Of a DNA stretch of 64,000 nucleotides, positions 29,008 through 40,768 are shown one piece after another (the stretch's first letter is position 1; each line of letters opens with the position of its first letter). The notes under the pieces were generated by a model that was given only the letters and a program-made list of their open reading frames with translations, ran no database searches and was not told the origin of the DNA. The stretch spans positions 23,182 through 87,181 of the forward strand of contig JAKQEQ010000086.1 of the NCBI GenBank assembly GCA_029556545.1, in the 5' to 3' direction. Source of the DNA: Candidatus Hydrogenedentota bacterium (lineage in GTDB: Bacteria; Hydrogenedentota; Hydrogenedentia; Hydrogenedentales; JAGMZX01). A program made the position numbers and the translations under genes.

Positions 29008-29400
29008 TTACGCCCAGTCCTCGCACGTGACATCAGGTACTTCGTGGAAGTGCTTGTCGCGTGTGACCAAGACCAAGCCGTGCTGCAAGGAAAGCGTCGC
29101 GATCCAGAGATCATTCTCGGGAATTGGACAACCTTTCCGCTTGAGATTTGCGCGGATCAGACCATAGCAGCGCGCCGTATCGATGTCGCAAGGCAATATA
29201 TGAAAGGCCGCAACCAAGTTATCCAGCCGTCGCCGATTCTCTTCCCTCCTAAGCGAGTTCTCTACTCCGTAGTACAGTTCCCCTAACGCGGTACTTGAGA
29301 GGAATACGTGTTGAGCCGCGGACAAGCGTTCCAACACTACGGGGTCCTCGTCAAGCAGGGCAATCACGATATTCGTATCGAGTAGATATTCACCAGGCAT
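29008..29400 (-). CDS. VapC-type PIN-domain toxin
   Basis: A 130-residue ribonuclease toxin. The PIN active-site acids are visible: Asp in LLDTNIV (residue 8), Glu in ALGELYYG (about 40), Asp in IPENDLWIAT (about 96) and Asp in VTRDKHF (about 114). The length is standard. The start overlaps the antitoxin gene end by 11 bases, the usual VapBC arrangement. VapC toxins cleave initiator tRNA or rRNA; the target here is unknown. Confidence 0.85.
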   Translation of the reverse strand: MPGEYLLDTNIVIALLDEDPVVLERLSAAQHVFLSSTALGELYYGVENSLRREENRRRLDNLVAAFHILPCDIDTARCYGLIRANLKRKGCPIPENDLWIATLSLQHGLVLVTRDKHFHEVPDVTCEDWA

Positions 29401-29614
29401 CGTAATCGATTCGCTCGCAGTCTTCTTCGATCACGGCGCGCATGCGCTCGATATCGTCCTTCGGGATACAGCCCACGAATCGCAGCAAGTCCTTGCCCGG
29501 GCTCCCCTCGGGCTTCGGGACTTTTATCCGAATTGCGAACGCGAGAACGCGCTGCTGTTGGTCCTCGTTCAATTCGGACACCACCCGAAGAATCTCATCC
29601 GTCGTCTTCACCAT
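29390..29614 (-). CDS. VapB-like antitoxin
   Basis: A 74-residue acidic-tailed protein directly upstream of and overlapping VapC. It has an N-terminal helical region (TTDEILRVVSELNEDQQQRVLAFAIRI) and a C-terminus ERMRAVIEEDCERIDYDAW fit to wrap a PIN toxin. It does not show a clear AbrB or ribbon-helix-helix fold, so it is named by context. ATG 29614 follows GGAGG by four bases. Confidence 0.7.
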   Translation of the reverse strand: MVKTTDEILRVVSELNEDQQQRVLAFAIRIKVPKPEGSPGKDLLRFVGCIPKDDIERMRAVIEEDCERIDYDAW

Positions 29615-29635
29615 GTTGCCTCCAGAGTCAACGGA

Positions 29636-29644
29636 ATTATAGCA
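29636..29644 (-). promoter_or_regulatory. Extended -10 promoter of vapBC
   Basis: On the minus strand TGCTATAAT, a perfect extended -10, ends 21 bases before the antitoxin ATG, giving a leader of only about 15 bases. The module therefore has its own promoter inside the acyl-CoA gene set. Confidence 0.55.
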
Positions 29645-29683
29645 CGGCTGGGAGTACACAAACATGGCCGCGTCAGGAGAGCG

Positions 29684-31348
29684 TCAGGTCTGGATCACGC
29701 CGGTGTGGAAGGGGGCGCGGGGCATGGGGCGCTTGACGAGGCCAAGTGCGGTGATGAGGACTTCGCGGGTCTTGTCGGGCGTGATGATGGCGTCGACCCA
29801 GCCGCGGGCGGCGGCGTATCGCACGTCCGTCTGTTCGTCATAGTCGCGGTATACCTGGGCGCGCAACGCTTCGAGTTCTTCTTTGTCCACTTCGTGGCCG
29901 TGCTTGCGCGCTTCCGCTTCGAGCACTTTCTGCCGGATCGAGAAGATGACCCCGCTGGCCTGGGCCGCGCCCATGACGGCGTACTTCGCGTTCGGCCACG
30001 CGAAGATGAACCGGGGATCGTACGCCTTGCCGCACAACGCGTAATTGCCCGCGCCGAAGCTGCCGCCGACCACGACGGTAATCTTCGGGACCGTGCTGTT
30101 GCTCATGGCGTTCACCAACTTCGCCCCGCTTCGGATGATCCCCGACTGCTCCGCCTGCTTGCCGACCATGAAGCCGACCACGTCCTGGAGGAAGACGAGC
30201 GGCAGGCCGGTTTGGTTGCAGTCGAGCACGAAACGCGCGGCCTTGTCCGCGCTGTCAGCGTAGATGACGCCGCCTATCTGCACGCCCTGTTGCGGGGCCT
30301 GACATTGCAGGCGCTGGTTCGCCACGATGCCTACGGCGTGGCCGCCGATGCGCGCGAAGGCCGTCACGAGCGTCTTGCCGTAATCGGCCTTGTATTCGGT
30401 CATCGAGTCGCGGTCGATGACGCACTCGATAAGCCGCCGCGCGTCGTAGGGCTTCTTTCCCTCGACCTCGACGAGGGCGTAGACCTCCTCTGGGTCGCGA
30501 TGCGGCGGGATATCGAACGTGTCGGCGTGCGGCCAGCCCCACTGCCGCTCGGGGAGCAGCGCGATGAGTTCGCGAATCCGTTCGAGACACGCGGGGTCGT
30601 CCGGCTCGCGAAAATCGACGGTGCCGCTGATTTCGGCGTGCATCTTCGCGCCGCCGAGTTCCTCGGGGTCCACGTCCTGGCCGATGGCCGCCTTCACGAG
30701 CGCCGGCCCGGCGAGGTAGAGCCCGCTGCCGTCCGTCATGAGCGTCTTGTCGCACAACACGGGAAGATACGCGCCGCCAGCGATGCAGTTGCCCATGATC
30801 GCCGCGTATTGCGGGATGCCCGCCGCCGAAAACACGGCGTTGTTGCGGAAGATGCGCCCGAAATCGTCCTCGTCCGGGAATATCTCGTCCTGCATCGGGA
30901 GATAGACGCCCGCCGAATCCACGAGATAGACGACGGGCAGCGCGTTCTCGAAAGCGATCCGCTGGGCGCGCAGCAGCTTCTTGCACGTCATGGGAAAAAA
31001 CGCGCCCGCCTTCACCGTGGCGTCGTTCGCGATGATCATGCAGGGTCGATGATGGATGAGCCCGATCCCCGCCACACAGCCCGCCGCGGGCGTCTCCCCC
31101 ACTTCGGGATACAGCCCAAATCCGGCCCACAGACCCAGTTCGAAGAAGAATTCGTCGTCGTCGAGCAGACGCGCAAGCCGCTCGCGCACGAACAGGCGGC
31201 CGAGCTTGTGCTGGCGTTCGAGTCCTTTCGCGCCGCCCCCCTGTTGCAGCGCCTGCTCCTGTTCGAGGACCGCCTCGGTCAGCGAGCGCAGATCGTGCCG
31301 TCGCGTCCGTGGCGCCTCGTTCGCACTCGCCATGCTTCGCACCGCCAT
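29684..31348 (-). CDS. Acyl-CoA carboxylase carboxyltransferase (beta) subunit
   Basis: A 554-residue carboxyltransferase of the methylcrotonyl/geranyl/propionyl-CoA carboxylase type, which moves CO2 from biotin to an acyl-CoA. Seen: KLGRLFVRERLARLLDDDEFFFELG, GIGLIHHRPCMIIANDATVKAGAFFP, VDSAGVYLPMQDEIFPDEDDFGRIFRNNA (strongly MccB-like), and the C-terminal GSFGAGNYALCGKAYDPRFIFAWPNAKYAVMG. The last also appears in MccB and geranyl-CoA carboxylase. No biotin carboxylase/carrier subunit is in the window. Two bases separate it from the upstream acyl-CoA dehydrogenase, so they form an operon; isovaleryl/leucine or terpene-like degradation is likely. Confidence 0.88.
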   Translation of the reverse strand: MAVRSMASANEAPRTRRHDLRSLTEAVLEQEQALQQGGGAKGLERQHKLGRLFVRERLARLLDDDEFFFELGLWAGFGLYPEVGETPAAGCVAGIGLIHHRPCMIIANDATVKAGAFFPMTCKKLLRAQRIAFENALPVVYLVDSAGVYLPMQDEIFPDEDDFGRIFRNNAVFSAAGIPQYAAIMGNCIAGGAYLPVLCDKTLMTDGSGLYLAGPALVKAAIGQDVDPEELGGAKMHAEISGTVDFREPDDPACLERIRELIALLPERQWGWPHADTFDIPPHRDPEEVYALVEVEGKKPYDARRLIECVIDRDSMTEYKADYGKTLVTAFARIGGHAVGIVANQRLQCQAPQQGVQIGGVIYADSADKAARFVLDCNQTGLPLVFLQDVVGFMVGKQAEQSGIIRSGAKLVNAMSNSTVPKITVVVGGSFGAGNYALCGKAYDPRFIFAWPNAKYAVMGAAQASGVIFSIRQKVLEAEARKHGHEVDKEELEALRAQVYRDYDEQTDVRYAAARGWVDAIITPDKTREVLITALGLVKRPMPRAPFHTGVIQT

Positions 31349-31350
31349 GC

Positions 31351-33102
31351 TCAGAACCCTGTAAGGCGCCGCGCCACGTCGCGAACGGCGTCGTCGTGGT
31401 TGCGCATCAGGCCGCCCAGCGCCCGGTCAATCGTATCGAGCGCGAGCGCGCAGTACAACTTGCCCACGGCGAGGTCCGCCGTCTCGCGTCCGTTATGCGC
31501 GAGTTCGCTGTCGAGACGCCCGAGCACGGCCGTCATGCCGTACAGGGCCATCGCCGCATCGGCGACGCGGTTCAACTCCATCTGCGCGTCGAGAATCGCC
31601 TCTTTGTAGTGAACGATCAGCCGCTGGACCGCAAGCCCGAACTTGCGGATACGGTCCCCGAGTTGCCGCGCTTCCTCTTGCAGTTCCGGCGCGCGCACGG
31701 GGACGGTCGGCGTCACGAGCAGCTTGCGCATGCTGTCCTTGCCCAGCCCGAAGACCTTGCCGAAGAACATACCCGGCCTCGTGAGGGTGTCCGCTACCTC
31801 CTTGAACTGCATGCCCACGTCACGCATACCCACGAGCCCGATGAATACGCGCAGCACGTCGTTCGAGCCTTCGCCTATCGGATTCAGGCGCGCGTCGCGC
31901 ATCATGCGCTCGAACGGTTCGTCCGTGAAGAATGACCGGCCTCCGAAGAGTTGCATGGTGTCGTAGAGGATGTCCCACTGCTGCTCGCTCGCGAAGACCT
32001 TGAGCATCGCCGTTTCAAGCATGTAATCCTCTTCGCCGCGGTCGACCAGTCCGGCCGTAAGCTGGGTCATGGCTTCCATCGCGTAGGCGTAGGCGGTCAT
32101 GCGCGCAATCTTGTCCTTCACCAGGTCGAAATTGGCGATGGGCTGCTTGAACTGCACGCGATTCCGCACGTGCTCGATGGCGCGCTCGACGCAGTACTTG
32201 GCCGCGCCCGTACAGGTCGCGCCGAAAGTCGTGCGCCCGAAGTCAAGCACGTGGAGCGCGACGTGAAGGCCGCGCCCGAGTTCGCCCAGAATGTTCGCCG
32301 CTGGCACTTCCATGTCCTTGAACGCCAGCTTCGCCGTGCGCGTGCCGCGCATGCCCACTTTTTCGAGGGCGGGCACGGTCACCTTGAATCCCGGCATGTC
32401 CGGCGTGACGAGGAAGGCGGTGATCCTGTCCTCGCCGTCGACCTCCGTGCGCGCCATGACCGTGAGCACGTCGGCAATGGCTCCATTCGTGATCCATTGC
32501 TTCGTGCCGTTGATGACCCAGACGTTCCGGGCAGCGTCGAACACGGCGCGGGTCTGCACGTTCGCGGCGTCGGACCCGGCGTGCATTTCGGTGAGCGCGA
32601 ACGCGGCGATGGCCTCGCCGCGCGCCAGCCTCGGGAGCCACGTGTTCTTCTGATCCTCCGAGCCGTAGAGCAGCAGCGCCTTCATGCCGATGCTCTGTTG
32701 CACGTTGACGAAGAGGGCGGTCGACCCGCAGCGCCGCGCCACCTGCTCGACCGCCTTGCAGTACTGGATTTGCGAGAAGCCCTGGCCGCCGTACTGGGGA
32801 TCGATGGTGCAACTGAGCAGCCCGATGTCGAATAGGCCCTTGATCACCTCGCCCGGGATGTCCGCGTTTCGGTCGATGGCGTCCGGGTCGAGGTGTGCGT
32901 CCATGAACGCGTTGAGCCGATCGTTGAACTCCGCAATCACGCGGGCCTCTTCCGGGCCGGGCTGCGGGAAGGGGAACACGCGGGCCGCGTCGAACAGGCC
33001 GGCGTACAGGCCCTTGGCGAAACTCGGCAGGCGCGCCCCCGAAAAGAGCAGTTCCTCGGCGAGTCTGATTTGTTCTTCCTTGACGGCCTGGTCTACCGGC
33101 AT
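31351..33102 (-). CDS. Acyl-CoA dehydrogenase, long two-domain (VLCAD/ACAD9-like)
   Basis: A 583-residue enzyme: the N-terminal acyl-CoA dehydrogenase domain (FALTEMHAGSDAANVQTRA, KQWITNGAIADVLTVMART, GMRGTRTAKLAFKDMEVP), the flavin region (FGRTTFGATCTGAAK) and the catalytic region GRSFFTDEPFERMMRDARLNPIGEGSNDVLR. An extra C-terminal helical domain of about 170 residues makes it resemble VLCAD/ACAD9. ATG 33102 is preceded by GGGAGGAAA; the longer open frame is a shadow. It is the first gene of the acyl-CoA set. Confidence 0.87.
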   Translation of the reverse strand: MPVDQAVKEEQIRLAEELLFSGARLPSFAKGLYAGLFDAARVFPFPQPGPEEARVIAEFNDRLNAFMDAHLDPDAIDRNADIPGEVIKGLFDIGLLSCTIDPQYGGQGFSQIQYCKAVEQVARRCGSTALFVNVQQSIGMKALLLYGSEDQKNTWLPRLARGEAIAAFALTEMHAGSDAANVQTRAVFDAARNVWVINGTKQWITNGAIADVLTVMARTEVDGEDRITAFLVTPDMPGFKVTVPALEKVGMRGTRTAKLAFKDMEVPAANILGELGRGLHVALHVLDFGRTTFGATCTGAAKYCVERAIEHVRNRVQFKQPIANFDLVKDKIARMTAYAYAMEAMTQLTAGLVDRGEEDYMLETAMLKVFASEQQWDILYDTMQLFGGRSFFTDEPFERMMRDARLNPIGEGSNDVLRVFIGLVGMRDVGMQFKEVADTLTRPGMFFGKVFGLGKDSMRKLLVTPTVPVRAPELQEEARQLGDRIRKFGLAVQRLIVHYKEAILDAQMELNRVADAAMALYGMTAVLGRLDSELAHNGRETADLAVGKLYCALALDTIDRALGGLMRNHDDAVRDVARRLTGF

Positions 33103-33149
33103 GGCGTTTCCTCCCGGTGAATGCGGGTGTTGTTTAGTCACAAGCGAGG

Positions 33150-33155
33150 TATAAT
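33150..33155 (+). promoter_or_regulatory. -10 element for the macrodomain gene
   Basis: A perfect TATAAT about 95 bases before ATG 33250; the -35 is weak (TTGTTT 14 bases upstream, too near). Confidence 0.4.
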
Positions 33156-33249
33156 GGAAACCCGCACGGTTGGCGGCGTTATTCCTGTCGCGGTGTGCGC
33201 GCGGGCGAAGAAGGGCGAGAACGAACATGAAGGCGAGAAGGAGCATGTC

Positions 33250-33780
33250 ATGCGGGTGACTCTGGGCGAGGCGGTTGTCGAGGTGGTGCAGGGCGACATC
33301 ACGAAGGAGGCGGTGGACGCGATCGTCAACGCGGCAAACTCGACGCTGCTGGGTGGCGGCGGGGTCGATGGCGCGATTCACCGCGCCGGAGGACCGGCTA
33401 TTCTCGAAGAATGCCGCAAACTGGGCGGGTGCGCCACGGGCGACGCCAAGATCACGACTGCCGGGCGCATGCCCGCGAAGTACGTGATACATACCGTCGG
33501 CCCGGTCTATCGCGACGGGCAACACAAGGAACCGGAGTTACTGGCAAGCTGCCACCGGCGCAGCCTCGAAGTCGCCCTCGAAAACGGGGTCAAGAGCGTA
33601 GCGTTTCCCGCGATCAGTTGCGGCGTGTATGGCTACCCCGTCCGCGAGGCGGCGCGCATCGCCGTGGACACGGTCAAGGCGTTCCTCGAAGCACGCGCGG
33701 GGATCGAGCTGGTCCGCTTTGTCACGTTCGGGCAGGATATCTTCAATGTGTTCAGCCAATCCCTCGCGCGTCACAAGTAA
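33250..33780 (+). CDS. Macrodomain protein (O-acetyl-ADP-ribose deacetylase type)
   Basis: A 176-residue stand-alone macrodomain of the YmdB/MacroD class, which binds ADP-ribose and can hydrolyse O-acetyl-ADP-ribose or remove ADP-ribose from proteins. Seen: VVQGDITKEAVDAIVNAANSTLLGGGGVDGAIHRAGG, where NAAN and the GGGGVDGAIH loop form the active site, plus AFPAISCGVYGYP. AAGGAG seven bases before ATG 33250 decides the start. It stands divergent from the acyl-CoA operon. Confidence 0.9.
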   Translation: MRVTLGEAVVEVVQGDITKEAVDAIVNAANSTLLGGGGVDGAIHRAGGPAILEECRKLGGCATGDAKITTAGRMPAKYVIHTVGPVYRDGQHKEPELLASCHRRSLEVALENGVKSVAFPAISCGVYGYPVREAARIAVDTVKAFLEARAGIELVRFVTFGQDIFNVFSQSLARHK

Positions 33781-33850
33781 GGGTGCTTGACGCGCCGATT
33801 CGTGTAGTATGCGGGAAGGCCGAGGACGCCCAACAAGGGGAGGACGCAAG

Positions 33851-35278
33851 ATGAAACGTCGAACATTTCTTGCCGCCGCGGCGGCGGGGGCGTGGAGCGC
33901 GACACACGCCGGACAAGTGGAACAGGTGCCGTCCCGGAGACGCCGCCCGAACCTGGTGTTCGTATTCGCGGACCAGTGGCGGGCCCAAGCCACCGGCTAC
34001 GCGGGAGACCCGAACGTACGGTCGCCCCGCGTGGACGCGCTCGCCGCGGAGAGCGTCAACTTCGTAAACGCGGTGTCGGGGTGCCCGGTCTGTTCGCCGT
34101 ACCGGGCGAGTCTGATGACGGGGCGCTACCCCCTGACGCATGGGGTGTTCCTAAACGACGTGTGCCTGAACAACGAGGCGGTCTCGTTCGCGCAGGCGCT
34201 GAACGAGGCGGGCTACCGGACAGCGTACATCGGCAAGTGGCACCTGGACGGGCATGGCCGCTCGAATTTCATCCCACCCGAACGGCGGCAGGGGTTCCGC
34301 TTCTGGCGCGCGCAGGAATGCACGCACGACTACAATAAGTCGGCGTACTTCGCGCAGACGGACGCGCCGTTCATGTGGGACGGCTACGACGCCATCGCGC
34401 AGACGCGGGAAGCGCAGCGCTATCTCCGGGAGGATGTGGAGGAACGGCCCTTCGCCCTGTTCCTGTCCTGGGGCCCGCCGCACAATCCCTACGAGACCGC
34501 GCCGGAGGAGTACCGCGCGTTGTACGACCCGGAGCGCTTGGAATTGCGCCCCAACGTGCCCGAAGCGGCGCAAGCAGCGGCCCGGCGCGACCTCGCCGGG
34601 TATTACGCCCATTGCACGGCCCTCGACGCCTGTGTCGGGAATTTGCTCGATACCTTGCGCGATCTCGGCTTGGACGACAACACCGTGTTCGTGTTCACCT
34701 CGGACCACGGCGACATGCTCGGATCACAGGGAGAACAGCGCAAGCAGCGGCCTTGGGACGAGTCCATTCGCGTGCCGTTGCTCGTGCGATATCCGGCGCG
34801 TCTCGGGCGCGCGGGACGGGTTATCGAACATCCGATCAGCACACCGGACCTCATGCCGACGCTGCTCGCACTATGCGGCGTCGATCCGCCGGCCACAGTC
34901 GAGGGGCGGGATTTCTCCGGGCATCTCAACGGCGGGCCGCCGCCGGACACGGCCGGGGCGCTCATCGCGTGTTACTCCCCGTTTGGCGAATGGACGCGCG
35001 AAAAGGGCGGGCGCGAGTATCGCGGACTACGCACGGCGCGCCACACTTACGTGCGCAGCCTTGACGGACCGTGGCTGTTTTTCGACAACGCGCGCGACCC
35101 GTATCAGCAGCGCAACCTGTGCGGTGTTCCCGAGCACGAGGCACTCCGGCAAGAACTCGATGCCGCGCTCAGCCGCGTCCTCGAGGAGCGCGGCGATGCC
35201 TTCCTCCCCGGCGATGACTACGTCGCGCGGTGGAGCTATCGGGTCGACGCATCGGGCACCGTGCCATACGCGCCGTAG
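33851..35278 (+). CDS. Secreted sulfatase (type I), second copy
   Basis: A 475-residue exported sulfatase. Leader MKRRTFLAAAAAGAWSATHA (Tat-like). Seen: NLVFVFADQWRAQ (metal site), formylglycine motif CSPYR (in SGCPVCSPYRASLMTGRYP), AYIGKWHLDG and FTSDHGDMLGSQG. The motif C-x-P-x-R is the common S1 form; the sulfatase at 3621 has C-x-A-x-R. The Shine-Dalgarno GGGGAGG is 7 bases before ATG 33851. The C-terminus ends in a domain with FFDNARDPYQQRNL, typical of the family. The substrate is unknown. Confidence 0.87.
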   Translation: MKRRTFLAAAAAGAWSATHAGQVEQVPSRRRRPNLVFVFADQWRAQATGYAGDPNVRSPRVDALAAESVNFVNAVSGCPVCSPYRASLMTGRYPLTHGVFLNDVCLNNEAVSFAQALNEAGYRTAYIGKWHLDGHGRSNFIPPERRQGFRFWRAQECTHDYNKSAYFAQTDAPFMWDGYDAIAQTREAQRYLREDVEERPFALFLSWGPPHNPYETAPEEYRALYDPERLELRPNVPEAAQAAARRDLAGYYAHCTALDACVGNLLDTLRDLGLDDNTVFVFTSDHGDMLGSQGEQRKQRPWDESIRVPLLVRYPARLGRAGRVIEHPISTPDLMPTLLALCGVDPPATVEGRDFSGHLNGGPPPDTAGALIACYSPFGEWTREKGGREYRGLRTARHTYVRSLDGPWLFFDNARDPYQQRNLCGVPEHEALRQELDAALSRVLEERGDAFLPGDDYVARWSYRVDASGTVPYAP

Positions 35279-35306
35279 CGCGCGGCCGGGTCCGTGAACG
35301 GCGCTC

Positions 35307-37853
35307 TCACTCCTCCTCGTCGCCGGCGGCCTCCTCGGGCACGCCGTCTTCCGAATCGATCGAGGTAGGGGCAATAGGATCGGCCATCGTCGGCGCGGCT
35401 TCGGTGACGGCTTCTTCCTGTTCCTCGGCGACGGCGCGGGCCACGGCGCTGACTTTCGCGCCTTCGTCAAGGCGCATGATCCGCACTCCCTGGGTGTTGC
35501 GGCCAATCGTGCGGATGTCGCGCACGGGCGTTCGGATGACGACGCCGTCCGTGGCGACGATCACAATGTCGTCTTCGTCATCGACGGTGAGCATCTCGAC
35601 CACGTGGCCGTTGCGCTCGGTGGTCTTCATGTTGATGATGCCTTGGCCGCCGCGGTGCTGCATACGGTATTCGCCGATGGTCGTGCGCTTGCCGTAGCCG
35701 TTCTCGGAGATGCTGAGCACGGTGCGGTCGTCGTGGGCGAGCGACATGCCAATGACGTAGTCGTCTTCGCGGGCCAGTTTGATGCCGATGACGCCGCGGG
35801 TGTTGCGGCCCATGGCCCGCACGTCCTTCTCCGGGAAGCGAATCGCCATGCCCTCGTGCGTCGCTATGAGGATGTTGTCCTTGCCGGACGTGATCCGCAC
35901 GTCGATCAACTGGTCGTCGGCGTCGAGCAGGAGGGCGATGATGCCGATGGACCGCACGTTGCTGAAGAGTTTCAGCGCCGTCTTCTTCACGATGCCCTTG
36001 CGCGTGACCATGAAAATGTACTTGCCTTCCTCGGTCAGATCGCGCACGGCAAGATACGCCGTGACTTTTTCGTCGGCCGCGAGTTCAAGGAGGTTGACGA
36101 TGGCCCGCCCCCGCGCGGTGCGGCTCGCCTTCGGCAACTCATGCACCTTGCGCCAGTAGACCCGGCCCTTGTTCGTAAAGAACAGAATGTATTCGTGGGC
36201 GCTGGCGATGAAGAGGTCCTTGACGAAGTCCTCGTCCTTCGTCTCCATGCCCGTGACGCCGCGGCCGCCGCGCCGTTGCTTGCGGTAGGTGTCCACGGGC
36301 AGCCGCTTGATGTAGCCCTGATTTGACACGGTGACCACCATGTTTTCGTCGGCGATGAGGTCCTCGACCGAAAGGTATTCGGCCTCGCCTTCGATGATGG
36401 AGCGCCGCGGGTTCCCGTACTTCTTCTTGACCTCTTCGATTTCCTTGCGCACTTCGGCGAGAATCGTTGCGCGCCCGGAGAGAATATGGCGCAAGCGCTC
36501 GATCTCTTTGAGCAGTTCGCGATACTCCTTGAGCAATTCGTCCCGTTCGAGGCCGGTCAACTGGCGCAGGCGCATGGCGAGGATCGCGTTGGCCTGGACC
36601 TCGGTGAATTCGAAGCGTTGGATCAGCCGCGTGCGCGCCTCGTCCACGTCGGCCGATCCGCGGATAATCTGGATAACCTCGTCGATGAAGTCGATGGCCC
36701 TGAGCAGCCCCTCGAGGATGTGCGCCCGGTCCTCGGCCTTGCGCAGGAGGAAGCGCGTCCGCCGTTCGATGATTTCCGCGCGATGCTCGACGTAATGAAA
36801 GATGAGTTCGCGGAGGGATAGGACGCGCGGCGTGTTGTTGACCAACGCGAGCATGATGATGCTCTGGTTCGCCTGCAACTGCGTGTGCTTGAACAATTGA
36901 TTCAGGATGACCTGCGGCTCTTCGCCCTTGCGCAGCTCGATGACGAGGCGCATGCCGTCCTTGTCGGACTCGTCGCGCAAATCCGTGATCCCCTCGATGA
37001 CCTTGTTATGCACCAGGAGCGCGATCTTTTCGATGAGCGCCGTCTTGTTGACCTGGTACGGGATTTGCGTGACGACGAGGCTGTCCTTCCCGCTTTTCTG
37101 GTCCGATTCGGTCTCGACGCGCGCCCGGACGGTGCAGCGGCCCCGGCCCGTGCGGTACGCCTCGACGATGCCCTCGACGCCGCAGATGATGCCGCCGGTC
37201 GGGAAATCGGGCCCGCGCACGAAACGCATCAACGCATCGGAGGTCGCGTCGGGATTCTCGATGAAATACACGACGGCGTCGCACACCTCGGTAAGGTTGT
37301 GCGGCGGCAGGCTCGTCGCCATGCCGACGGCGATGCCATACGAGCCGTTGACCAGCAGGTTCGGGATCGCCGAAGGCAGCACTGTGGGCTCCTGCTGGCT
37401 ACCGTCGAAGTTGTCCTGCGTATTGACGGTTTCTTTGTCGATATCCGCCAGCATCTCGGCGGCAATGGGCGCCATGCGCGCCTCGGTGTACCGGTAGGCC
37501 GCGGGGTTGTCGCCGTCGATCGAGCCGAAGTTGCCTTGCCCGTCCACGAGCGGGTAGCGCATGTTCCAGTCCTGCGCCATGCGGACCAGCGCGTCGTACA
37601 CCGATTGGTCGCCGTGCGGGTGAAACTTGCCGAGCGCCTCGCCCACGATGGCCGCGCACTTGCGGTAGGGCCGGTTATGCTGCAGGCCGATCTGTTGCAT
37701 CACGTAGAGGATGCGCCGGTGCACCGGCTTCAGCCCGTCCCGCACGTCCGGCAGCGCGCGGCTGACGATTACGCTCATCGAGTAGTCCAGAAACGCCGTC
37801 TTCAGTTCCTGCTCGATGGCGACCGCTTTCACCCGATCCTGAGAAGTAGGCAT
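35307..37853 (-). CDS. gyrA: DNA gyrase subunit A
   Basis: An 848-residue breakage-reunion subunit introducing negative supercoils with GyrB. Seen: catalytic Tyr122 in AAYRYTEARM, GKFHPHGD loop (residues 75-82), and the GyrA box QRRGGRG in the beta-pinwheel C-terminal domain, which distinguishes it from ParC. The residue equal to E. coli Ser83 is Gln and Asp87 is kept. The C-terminal tail is very acidic. It lies 115 bases downstream of gyrB, in the same orientation, presumably in one operon. Confidence 0.96.
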   Translation of the reverse strand: MPTSQDRVKAVAIEQELKTAFLDYSMSVIVSRALPDVRDGLKPVHRRILYVMQQIGLQHNRPYRKCAAIVGEALGKFHPHGDQSVYDALVRMAQDWNMRYPLVDGQGNFGSIDGDNPAAYRYTEARMAPIAAEMLADIDKETVNTQDNFDGSQQEPTVLPSAIPNLLVNGSYGIAVGMATSLPPHNLTEVCDAVVYFIENPDATSDALMRFVRGPDFPTGGIICGVEGIVEAYRTGRGRCTVRARVETESDQKSGKDSLVVTQIPYQVNKTALIEKIALLVHNKVIEGITDLRDESDKDGMRLVIELRKGEEPQVILNQLFKHTQLQANQSIIMLALVNNTPRVLSLRELIFHYVEHRAEIIERRTRFLLRKAEDRAHILEGLLRAIDFIDEVIQIIRGSADVDEARTRLIQRFEFTEVQANAILAMRLRQLTGLERDELLKEYRELLKEIERLRHILSGRATILAEVRKEIEEVKKKYGNPRRSIIEGEAEYLSVEDLIADENMVVTVSNQGYIKRLPVDTYRKQRRGGRGVTGMETKDEDFVKDLFIASAHEYILFFTNKGRVYWRKVHELPKASRTARGRAIVNLLELAADEKVTAYLAVRDLTEEGKYIFMVTRKGIVKKTALKLFSNVRSIGIIALLLDADDQLIDVRITSGKDNILIATHEGMAIRFPEKDVRAMGRNTRGVIGIKLAREDDYVIGMSLAHDDRTVLSISENGYGKRTTIGEYRMQHRGGQGIINMKTTERNGHVVEMLTVDDEDDIVIVATDGVVIRTPVRDIRTIGRNTQGVRIMRLDEGAKVSAVARAVAEEQEEAVTEAAPTMADPIAPTSIDSEDGVPEEAAGDEEE

Positions 37854-37968
37854 GTCAAAAACGTCCTTATCCGTGCTTTCCTGTCGGCAGCATTATCTTG
37901 ACGCGGTCATTGCAGAACCACCCGCCCTCCGCGTCCGTCCGCGCACGGCCCCGTAGACGCCGCGGTGT

Positions 37969-40768
<2,800 letters not shown>

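Noticed and set aside
28826..29026. 66-codon minus-strand frame upstream of the HicB-like gene, considered as HicA or another toxin
   Set aside because: No resemblance to the HicA fold, no Shine-Dalgarno, and it overlaps the end of vapC and a -10 element.
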